A model generated the notes under the pieces. That model was not told the DNA's origin and did no database searches. It was given only the letters and a program-made list of their open reading frames with translations. From Methanosarcinales archaeon (GTDB taxonomy: Archaea > Halobacteriota > Methanosarcinia > Methanosarcinales > Methanocomedenaceae): a stretch of 5,499 nucleotides of DNA. The first letter of the stretch is position 1. Every line of letters starts with the position of its first letter. Both the position numbers and the translations under genes were made by a program. Shown piece after piece: positions 1 to 4,705 of the stretch. The stretch is from contig DAOWEE010000147.1 of the NCBI GenBank assembly GCA_030638625.1, forward strand, positions 1 through 5,499. Direction: 5' to 3'.

Positions 1-141
1 AAAGTATTCGCCGCGATCGACCATTACCTTTGCATCATCTACAGAAACATCTTTGTATCCGACATCTTTTTCCAAAACAGTCAGGCAGGCCAGTGCTGAT
101 ATACTGAACAATAAAATAATAACAAGAACATTCGTTCTCAT
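1..141 (-). CDS. Exported rhodanese-like domain protein, N-terminal part only (cut by window edge)
   Basis: Reading leftward from ATG at 139-141, 47 codons stay open to the window edge, so only the N-terminus is present. Residues 1-19 form a signal peptide: a short basic start (MRTNV), a hydrophobic stretch (VLVIILLFSISALA) and then Cys19. ALA just before the Cys fits signal peptidase I; a lipoprotein lipobox is possible but atypical, with Ala rather than Leu at -3. The mature part has YKDVSVDDAKVMVDRGEYF, which closely matches the first strand and helix of rhodanese domains (Y-x-D-V/I-S-x-x-E/D-A-x-x-x-x-x-x-G). The catalytic Cys loop lies outside the window. The ATG is 6 bases after the radical SAM stop, so the two genes are probably translated together. 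Rhodanese domains carry persulfide sulfur; next to cytochrome c maturation genes an extracytoplasmic thiol or sulfur role is plausible but inferred. Confidence 0.72.
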   Translation of the reverse strand, partial: MRTNVLVIILLFSISALACLTVLEKDVGYKDVSVDDAKVMVDRGEYF

Positions 142-147
142 GAAGAA

Positions 148-1329
148 CTATACTCTTGCATACATATTAAATGGCATTGGGGCATCTTCAGAAAACAAAT
201 GAATGTATTCTGCAATGAATGATGGGTCGCGCATCAGGCATAATTTGGCACTTTTCTTATAGGTCTTACCCATTTTGTTCCATATATCCTGTAATGACTC
301 GTCCCTGATATTACCAAACGTAAGCGGCGTGTAGGCACAGGGCAGCACATCTCCTGCTGAGGTTATGTGTACCCACCTGCGGCCAGCAAAGCAGCCGAAC
401 ATATCAGGCCCCATGAAAAAGGGAAATGCAGTGACACGGGGTCCGTCAGTGAGCTTATTCTTCTCCTTCTGGAACCTGCCCAGCCTGTCCACATCATTGG
501 GTCCTATGGTCTCATCTTCATGGTCAAGCCAGCGTCCAACGGCGATAATTTCATATAACGACATTTCGTGCATGCCTTTGGATTCGGCAAGGGCATAGAA
601 ATCGTCAAGTTCATCTATATTATTAGGCGACACCACCACGAACATATCGGTAAGCAGTCCCGCATCAATGGCATTGGTGATGCCGTTCATGGCATCCACG
701 TATGAACCGGTGCGACCCCGCACCCGGTCATGTTCTTCCTGGCGAGGGCTGTCGATACTTACCCTGATGGCATACAGTCCCGCATCTTTCAATTCCTTTG
801 CCTTATCCTGGGTAAGCCCGTAACCGGATGTGAAAGTAGTAGCAATGGCCTTTGTCTTATCCACATGCCGTATCATGTCGGGCAGGTCTTTCCTGAGCAA
901 GGGCTCGCCGCCGTCAAAGGAGATGAGATACGAACCAAGGTCGATGGACTCATCCACCACCCGGTTTACTTCCTCCAGCGAGAGTTCAGGGTCTGCAATG
1001 ATATCGGCTGCCCCGCAGTGAATGCACTTATTGGGACACCGCATGGTGATTCCGATTGATGACTGGTCTGGAACGCGCTTTTTCAGCACAGCCGCCACCT
1101 GTGATGATATCAGGCGGTCGAATGCAGTACTGGGGACCGGAGGCGCCCATGATGAGAATATGATTTTTTCATCATCAACCAATATGGGCTTTTCCTCAAG
1201 GAACATCTTATTGATACGTTTGATGATGGGTTTAGCTACTGGCGAGAGCGTACCTTCAGGCACAATCTGCACCTTATCGTTCTCGGTTATGGCATTCAGT
1301 TTAATGTATGATTTGTCGTATACTCTCAT
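148..1329 (-). CDS. Radical SAM / SPASM-type protein, downstream of ccmE
   Basis: 393 residues. The radical SAM 4Fe-4S cluster motif CX3CX2C is C98-PNK-C102-IH-C105, followed by the SAM-binding GGEP motif (FDGGEP, 138-143). Later core strands are visible (AIRVSIDSP, 187-195). The C-terminal part has a short SPASM-like cysteine set (C313, C331, C364) with the usual layout 'HITSAGDVLPC...FGNIRDESLQDIW', which normally binds an auxiliary Fe-S cluster. About 90 residues precede the radical SAM core and show no motif I recognise. The architecture is shared with the AhbC/AhbD/NirJ enzymes of the siroheme-dependent haem pathway and with peptide-modifying SPASM enzymes; I cannot decide the substrate from sequence. 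The start is ATG 1327-1329, preceded by a purine-rich AGGGA a few bases upstream. It lies 30 bases after ccmE and 6 bases before the rhodanese-like gene, so one operon is likely and a cytochrome c or haem role is suggested by context. The protein is predicted cytoplasmic. Confidence 0.85.
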   Translation of the reverse strand: MRVYDKSYIKLNAITENDKVQIVPEGTLSPVAKPIIKRINKMFLEEKPILVDDEKIIFSSWAPPVPSTAFDRLISSQVAAVLKKRVPDQSSIGITMRCPNKCIHCGAADIIADPELSLEEVNRVVDESIDLGSYLISFDGGEPLLRKDLPDMIRHVDKTKAIATTFTSGYGLTQDKAKELKDAGLYAIRVSIDSPRQEEHDRVRGRTGSYVDAMNGITNAIDAGLLTDMFVVVSPNNIDELDDFYALAESKGMHEMSLYEIIAVGRWLDHEDETIGPNDVDRLGRFQKEKNKLTDGPRVTAFPFFMGPDMFGCFAGRRWVHITSAGDVLPCAYTPLTFGNIRDESLQDIWNKMGKTYKKSAKLCLMRDPSFIAEYIHLFSEDAPMPFNMYARV

Positions 1330-1359
1330 TGTTCCCTACGTCCCTTTAATGCACATCGA

Positions 1360-1734
1360 TTAATCTGTCCCGTATTTAGATGGACAGCCCATCACCAGGA
1401 AATTTGCATCCACCCTGTCTGCAGATACTAATGTTCCACGCACAGATACCTGTGCACCATTGGCCAATGCTTGTGGTCTTTCACCATGGTAAAACACCTC
1501 AATATCATAAACACCATCGGTAAGTATAAAATACGTATCCTCAGTATCAATTTTCAGCGTGTCCTGCTTCACATCACCAGTGATTTCGACAGCCTGTCCT
1601 ATATATTCTGAGGTGTTTTGTTTTACCTGGGATACTGTAAGATATTCGGATTGAAAGTCCAGCCCCCACATACCTACAATAGCAACCAGTATAATAGCCA
1701 CAACTGATATTGTTATCTTATCCTTCTTTCTCAT
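1360..1734 (-). CDS. ccmE: Cytochrome c maturation haem chaperone CcmE, archaeal CXXXY type
   Basis: 124 residues, slightly shorter than bacterial CcmE (about 140-160). CcmE binds haem covalently outside the membrane and hands it to the CcmF step that attaches it to apocytochrome c. Residues about 7-25 form a single N-terminal membrane anchor after a basic start (MRKKDK). Residues about 30-115 read as the CcmE OB-fold, including IGQAVEITGDV, a 'YFILTDGVYDIEVFYHGERP' strand pair and 'GAQVSVRGTLV'. The haem-binding site near the C-terminus is C117-PSK-Y121. This is CXXXY in place of the bacterial HXXXY, the variant known from archaea and some sulfate reducers. The ATG at 1732-1734 follows the ccmD-like stop by 18 bases; the GGTAG 12 bases upstream is only a weak ribosome site. 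The radical SAM gene follows after 30 bases. Expect it to work with CcmABC and CcmF encoded elsewhere. Confidence 0.9.
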   Translation of the reverse strand: MRKKDKITISVVAIILVAIVGMWGLDFQSEYLTVSQVKQNTSEYIGQAVEITGDVKQDTLKIDTEDTYFILTDGVYDIEVFYHGERPQALANGAQVSVRGTLVSADRVDANFLVMGCPSKYGTD

Positions 1735-1752
1735 GGTATTCTACCAACAATA

Positions 1753-1884
1753 TTATGTCTCAATGTTTTCCAACAGTTCCATCTGTGACTGGAGATTTTT
1801 TCTTGTTTGCAGGAGTTTGAGCAAATATGCTAAAAATACGACCCACACAATGCCAAAAGCAGCCAATGTAGACTTGGCATACAT
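1753..1884 (-). CDS. ccmD: CcmD-like small membrane protein (43 residues)
   Basis: A small open frame directly upstream of ccmE, below the size most gene callers keep. From ATG 1882-1884 it gives 43 residues starting MYAKSTLAAFGIVWVVFLAY. Residues about 7-25 make one membrane helix, followed by a charged heptad-like tail with K23, R28, K29 and then QSQMELLENIE. This matches CcmD: one helix, N-out/C-in by the positive-inside rule, then a short cytoplasmic coiled tail. CcmD helps release holo-CcmE from the CcmABC complex. Start choice is open: an in-frame GTG at 1915-1917 would add 11 residues and lies just downstream of the predicted TATA box, while the ATG would have a leader of about 40 bases without a Shine-Dalgarno. 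CcmD sequences are poorly conserved, so identity rests on topology, size and the ccmE neighbour. Its stop is 18 bases before ccmE. Confidence 0.7.
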   Translation of the reverse strand: MYAKSTLAAFGIVWVVFLAYLLKLLQTRKNLQSQMELLENIET

Positions 1885-1917
1885 CAGATTAGATATCAAT
1901 GGTCCAAATGATTCCAC

Positions 1918-2071
1918 AATTCCACTACCATGTATTTATTAGATTTATATTTAATGCAGGTATTAATAGATACTTTATTAGGCATTCAATTAATATCTGT
2001 GTATTAATATTTAATTGTTGTGTATTTTTAATATCGTGAGATGTTGTGACCTGTAATGCCTGAAACCAATG
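1918..2071. other. AT-rich intergenic region between the HD-domain gene and ccmD
   Basis: About 154 bases with no credible gene. It holds the ccmD TATA box. It also has two copies of the self-complementary octamer TATTAATA (1961-1968 and 2002-2009) 41 bases apart, and an imperfect inverted pair CAATTAATAT (1988-1997) / ATATTTAATTG (2006-2016). There is no minus-strand T-tract that would make a convincing terminator for the HD-domain gene, so read-through into ccmD cannot be excluded. The repeats could be regulator sites or simply reflect high AT content. Confidence 0.5.
1945..1955 (-). promoter_or_regulatory. Candidate TATA box for the ccmD-ccmE-radical SAM-rhodanese unit
   Basis: On the minus strand this reads ATTAAATATAA, a good archaeal TATA box. 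A start about 25 bases downstream would fall near 1921-1925, just ahead of the alternative GTG start (1917) and about 40 bases ahead of the ATG (1884) of the ccmD-like gene. The gaps between the four genes are 30 bases or less and I saw no other good TATA box in them, so this probably drives the whole unit. Confidence 0.45.
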
Positions 2072-3883
2072 TCATCTGTAATACCTGACATTGTTGATAC
2101 ATACCATATCCCTTGGTATTCCGTGTTTGTGCCTGGTAAGGTAATCTGTGATATGTTCCATCTCCTTTTGATAATACTGGGCAATATTTTCTCCGTACTT
2201 CACACCCTCTGCGGTCAGCACATATTCATATCTCTGGGCCCAGTGCCCGTTCTTGTCATAATAACGCAGGTCTTCATCAACCAGACCCATGGCGACCAGT
2301 TTCTGGATATCCTCGAACAGACTGTCTGAATAGGGAAAACCGTACCTGTCATGGAACCTGTAGTCCAGCAGGTTTTCAAGCCGTTTATTTTTTGCAAACC
2401 CTTCCACCAGCTGGTACATGCAACTGATGTTCCTGATGCGCGGTATTAACACTTTCAGTTCATCTTTTTGGGAGAACAGGTTGTGAAGACAATAAAACAC
2501 CAACATCACCCCTTCAATGTTCAGGTACTTCTCGTTCCTGATATAACGCAAAAGGTCTGGGGAAAGTTCTTCAATTCTCTCCAGTATTTCGCCTGCATCC
2601 ATTTTTTGTTCTGCCTTAACATCATTTGAAAATATGCACAGCGAAATCTGGCGCGATATCAAGCGCACCAGGCCGTTGGCAAGTGCGGATTCATCGTACA
2701 GGAAATGTTCATCGTCCCCTTTTATGATGCGGGTACTCTTGGGCACACCCTTTGCTACTGAAAGGTCTATCAGCACGGGCACACCGTAATGTTGGGTGAG
2801 GCGCCTGGAAAGTTCATGCTCGAACATCTGCTTGGCAGCACCGTAGCGTGCAATAGTTGATAGTGCCATCCTGACGCCAGGTTTAAGTGACTGTTGATTG
2901 AACCGCAGTGCAGTGCGGCATATCCTCCCTTCCCGGATACGCTGGAGCAGGTTGTTGGCAGAGGTGGGGCCGTGCTGCCTGATAAATTCCAGCAGGTCAC
3001 CGTCATTGAAAATAGTAAAGAATTCAGATACGGCGAGCACGACCTCATGCTGCTCTTCCATGCCACCCAGGGTATCTTCCAGTGCCCTTAGCAGCATGGC
3101 ACGGACACTCTGGGTCACAGGGTTGTGGATGATAGCAGAATAGTGGTGCGACCGGGCAATGAGCATGGATTCTGCCGCTGCCAGTGCCATATCTTCACTG
3201 TAGCTGTCGTGCCCGCCCAGCACCACCCGGTCGCCATGAAGGGTGAGGCTGTCCACAATCTGCTCCACATCAATCAATCCCAGGGATACACCTGTATGGT
3301 ATGAATCGCGCACGAGGAAATCTATACGGTCTGCATCGATGTCCCCTGATACTATCTGTGAAAGATATGGTTTAAGGCTCCTTTCAATATTGCCGGTGGC
3401 CATGTCAGATATCTCTGAAAAGAACTCGTGGACATCGGTATCGAAAACGGCAGTAACTTCATTGGCAATATTGTCATATTTGGGAAAATTGTGCTTTATA
3501 ATATAATTAGTAAACATTTCGTGGCTGGAAAACCGCTCACCTTCAATCACCGGCATGTAGGCAGGGTTCCTTGCCAGCACGGCTTCAACTGAATGTGAGA
3601 ATGCAGAATGCCCCACATCATGTAGTAGCGCAGCCACCCTGACCTTCTGGATATCTCTTTCTTCCAGACCCAGGGCATGCCCCATCATATTTGCCACCTG
3701 CATGGTACCGATGCTGTGCTCATACCTGGTGTGGTTAGCTCCAGGAAATGCAATATCGGCTAGTCCTAATTGCTGGATACGGCGCAGACGCTGCATCTCA
3801 CGGGTGGAGGTAAGCATTGATTCCAGCCGGCTGATATGTACGTGCCCATGCAAAGGGTCATGAACTGTGGCACCTAGTTGCAT
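2072..3883 (-). CDS. HD-domain metal-dependent phosphohydrolase (dGTPase/SAMHD1-like) with C-terminal winged-helix-like extension
   Basis: 603 residues. The N-terminal opening VHDPLHGHVHIS and the HD core identify the COG1078-type HD superfamily, related to SAMHD1 and bacterial dNTP triphosphohydrolases. The metal-binding set is intact: H56 in TRYEHS, H88-D89 in ALLHDVGH, further His at 92 and 97, and D185 in DADRIDFLVRDSYHTG. The predicted reaction is phosphate-ester hydrolysis, possibly dNTP triphosphohydrolysis; the substrate is not set by sequence. Typical members are about 400-480 residues. Here an extra segment from about 445 to 590 ends in a winged-helix-like block (YRFHDRYGFPYSDSLFEDIQ, then KLVAMGLVDE and YEYVLTAEG) that resembles YwgA-type modules. 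The ATG at 3881-3883 is firm: an in-frame TAA lies 9 bases upstream and the conserved VHDP begins at residue 7. No Shine-Dalgarno is visible. It is probably monocistronic, divergent from the tRNA and upstream of the ccm unit. Confidence 0.87.
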   Translation of the reverse strand: MQLGATVHDPLHGHVHISRLESMLTSTREMQRLRRIQQLGLADIAFPGANHTRYEHSIGTMQVANMMGHALGLEERDIQKVRVAALLHDVGHSAFSHSVEAVLARNPAYMPVIEGERFSSHEMFTNYIIKHNFPKYDNIANEVTAVFDTDVHEFFSEISDMATGNIERSLKPYLSQIVSGDIDADRIDFLVRDSYHTGVSLGLIDVEQIVDSLTLHGDRVVLGGHDSYSEDMALAAAESMLIARSHHYSAIIHNPVTQSVRAMLLRALEDTLGGMEEQHEVVLAVSEFFTIFNDGDLLEFIRQHGPTSANNLLQRIREGRICRTALRFNQQSLKPGVRMALSTIARYGAAKQMFEHELSRRLTQHYGVPVLIDLSVAKGVPKSTRIIKGDDEHFLYDESALANGLVRLISRQISLCIFSNDVKAEQKMDAGEILERIEELSPDLLRYIRNEKYLNIEGVMLVFYCLHNLFSQKDELKVLIPRIRNISCMYQLVEGFAKNKRLENLLDYRFHDRYGFPYSDSLFEDIQKLVAMGLVDEDLRYYDKNGHWAQRYEYVLTAEGVKYGENIAQYYQKEMEHITDYLTRHKHGIPRDMVCINNVRYYR

Positions 3884-3905
3884 ATGTGGTTAAAAGTACA
3901 TATGA

Positions 3906-3915
3906 CACATAAAAA
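3906..3915 (-). promoter_or_regulatory. Candidate TATA box for a leaderless HD-domain mRNA
   Basis: On the minus strand this reads GTTTTTATGT, centred about 28 bases before the ATG at 3883. This is the spacing expected if transcription starts at or next to the start codon. It agrees with the missing ribosome site and with the in-frame stop only 9 bases upstream. The alternative box CTATAAAAAG (3938-3947) would instead give a leader of about 30 bases. Confidence 0.4.
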
Positions 3916-3937
3916 CTTGGATTTAGTCAGTGAATAA

Positions 3938-3947
3938 CTTTTTATAG
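3938..3947 (+). promoter_or_regulatory. Candidate TATA box for tRNA-Arg
   Basis: CTTTTTATAG on the plus strand is the only TATA-like element at a workable distance before the tRNA. It would place the start near 3967-3970, giving a pre-tRNA leader of about 32-35 bases that contains the hairpin at 3969-3989. The same bases read CTATAAAAAG on the other strand, so they could also serve the divergent HD-domain gene. Confidence 0.35.
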
Positions 3948-3968
3948 GATTCATTCGGTAAAGATGGA

Positions 3969-3989
3969 TTACATCCTCTCAGGATGTAA
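3969..3989. repeat. Perfect 9-bp inverted repeat upstream of tRNA-Arg
   Basis: TTACATCCT (3969-3977) and AGGATGTAA (3981-3989) are exact reverse complements around a 3-base CTC loop, followed on the plus strand by an A-run. It ends 12 bases before the tRNA. The A-run rather than a T-run downstream argues against a terminator in the tRNA direction. If the start is near 3968 it forms a hairpin at the 5' end of the pre-tRNA leader; otherwise it may be a DNA-binding site between the divergent promoters. Confidence 0.6.
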
Positions 3990-4001
3990 AAAATACATTG
4001 C

Positions 4002-4112
4002 GGACTCGTAGGGTAGCCAGGATATCCTGGTGGGCTTCGGTACTGTACTGCCAATTCAGGCAGTCAGTGTAGATACCCGCAGACCCGTGTTCGAATCGCG
4101 GCGAGTCCGCCA
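4002..4112 (+). tRNA. tRNA-Arg (anticodon UCG), intron-containing, CCA encoded
   Basis: The cloverleaf can be folded by eye. The acceptor stem is GGACTCG (4002-4008) with CGAGTCC (4102-4108), with G73 at 4109 and an encoded CCA (4110-4112). T8 and A9 follow the acceptor. The D arm is GGGT...TCCT with G18 and G19 at 4020-4021 and A20 at 4022, an arginine identity base. The anticodon stem is GTGGG (4030-4034) with CCCGC (4076-4080), one G-T pair. The anticodon is TCG (4037-4039) after T33, and the T arm is CCGTG-TTCGAAT-CGCGG (4085-4101). Removing a 34-base intron after G37 gives a 74-base mature body. It reads arginine CGA, and possibly other CGN codons. The D-stem T13-T22 mismatch with G10-T25 also occurs in other archaeal tRNAs. 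It is convergent with the DUF1699-like gene, whose stop is 13 bases away. Confidence 0.93.
4041..4074 (+). other. Archaeal tRNA intron (34 bases, canonical 37/38 position)
   Basis: The intron lies between G37 (4040) and A38 (4075). The bulge-helix-bulge substrate of the archaeal splicing endonuclease is visible. The outer helix is the anticodon stem. The central 4-base helix is CTTC (4035-4038) with GTAG (4069-4072), with one T-T mismatch. The bulges are GGT (4039-4041) and ATA (4073-4075), each cut after the second base. The inner helix is ACTG (4042-4045) with CAGT (4065-4068). The rest of the intron is a stable hairpin, ACTGCC (4047-4052) with GGCAGT (4059-4064) and a 6-base loop. It is too short to encode a homing endonuclease. 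Confidence 0.9.
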
Positions 4113-4125
4113 AATTTCGCCCAAT

Positions 4126-4521
4126 TTATGCTTTCAGCATAAACTCCAGAAGGTCGGGACTCAGGCGCGTCTCTTTCATCATCTTTTTAAGGATGTCTTT
4201 TTCTGACGCTCCTCCACTCTTCAGTTCGTTTATCCTGTCAATCACGCTCTTTTTAATTTCGTAGTATTCATTGATGTCCTTTCGGTGTCCCCAAACGTCT
4301 CCTTCCAGCAGTTTTACATCCTGCATTTCTAAAAACATTCTGATTGATTTGGAGACCGTTTTCTTATACGAATTAGGTATGTGTATTGCTCTTACGTCAG
4401 GACACGCTTTTACAAGAGAAAATATATCTTTGTTCGACGGTCTAAACGCCAGGTGAATGATTTCTTCATCCGATCCCAGTGACTCAATCTCATCTTTTGA
4501 ACTTACTACTCGAATTTTCAT
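4126..4521 (-). CDS. DUF1699-like conserved protein of Methanosarcinales
   Basis: 131 residues, predicted soluble and cytoplasmic, with no signal or membrane segment. The sequence (MKIRVVSSKDEIESL; HLAFRPSNKDIFSLVKACP; LLEGDVWGHRKDINEYYEI) matches what I remember of DUF1699, a strongly conserved archaeal family of unknown function about 130 residues long; the full-length fit suggests an intact gene. The N-terminal half alternates strand and helix. The C-terminal part from about 88 (VIDRINELKSGGASEKDILKKMM...) is helical and could be a small helix-turn-helix-like unit, but no DNA-binding role is shown. The ATG at 4519-4521 is supported by GGAG at 4531-4534, 9 bases upstream, and a TATA box further up. 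It is a single gene, convergent with the tRNA and divergent from the CobD-like gene. Confidence 0.78.
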   Translation of the reverse strand: MKIRVVSSKDEIESLGSDEEIIHLAFRPSNKDIFSLVKACPDVRAIHIPNSYKKTVSKSIRMFLEMQDVKLLEGDVWGHRKDINEYYEIKKSVIDRINELKSGGASEKDILKKMMKETRLSPDLLEFMLKA

Positions 4522-4530
4522 ATTAACTAA

Positions 4531-4534
4531 CTCC
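4531..4534 (-). promoter_or_regulatory. Shine-Dalgarno of the DUF1699-like gene
   Basis: GGAG on the minus strand, 9 bases before ATG 4521. It is the clearest ribosome site in the window and supports this start. Confidence 0.5.
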
Positions 4535-4580
4535 GCAATATATGGATTATGACTACCCCATAATAGATATTGACTTAACC

Positions 4581-4600
4581 ATATAAATCTCTTTCTTTCT
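4581..4600 (-). promoter_or_regulatory. Candidate BRE/TATA promoter of the DUF1699-like gene
   Basis: On the minus strand a purine-rich stretch AGAAAGAAAGAG (BRE-like) runs into ATTTATAT (TATA box, 4581-4588). A start about 25 bases on, near 4556, gives a leader of about 35 bases that carries the GGAG ribosome site. It is among the best-formed promoters in the window. Confidence 0.5.
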
Positions 4601-4615
4601 CAATAAAAATTATCT

Positions 4616-4639
4616 GTATGTGTGTATGTGTGAATGTAT
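4616..4639. repeat. Short imperfect tandem repeat (GTATGTGT unit)
   Basis: Two exact copies of GTATGTGT (4616-4631) and a third degraded copy GAATGTAT (4632-4639), in the gap between the two divergent promoters. It lies just upstream of the CobD TATA box. It could be a site for length variation or simple low-complexity sequence; no function is evident. Confidence 0.5.
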
Positions 4640-4646
4640 TGAATTG

Positions 4647-4656
4647 AATATTATAG
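4647..4656 (+). promoter_or_regulatory. Candidate TATA box for the CobD-like gene
   Basis: AATATTATAG on the plus strand would start transcription near 4680, about 25 bases before the GTG start. No Shine-Dalgarno is visible between. No cobalamin riboswitch-like structure is evident in the short leader. Confidence 0.35.
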
Positions 4657-4705
4657 AAACTTGAATGCGAAATAGTTATGAGTGTAGTCCCACAATTGCA
4701 CACGT

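Noticed and set aside
365..1363. Several plus-strand open frames of 60-113 codons across the radical SAM gene
   Set aside because: They lie antisense to a gene with clear catalytic motifs and have no recognisable domain, ribosome site or promoter.
1733..1942. Plus-strand open frame of 69 codons
   Set aside because: It is antisense to the ccmD-like gene, which has the better protein character (membrane helix plus charged tail) and context.
2215..3506. Other open frames on both strands within the HD-domain gene
   Set aside because: They are shadows of the 603-residue frame, which carries the full HD motif set.
3969..3994. Hairpin followed by an A-run, considered as a terminator
   Set aside because: On the plus strand it is followed by A, not T. 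On the minus strand the T-run precedes the stem, so neither direction gives a normal terminator.
4000..4110. tRNA read from GC at 4000 with a 9-bp acceptor stem
   Set aside because: The outer GC only pairs by chance with the discriminator and CCA end. Starting at 4002 gives the standard 7-bp stem, T8, G73 and encoded CCA.
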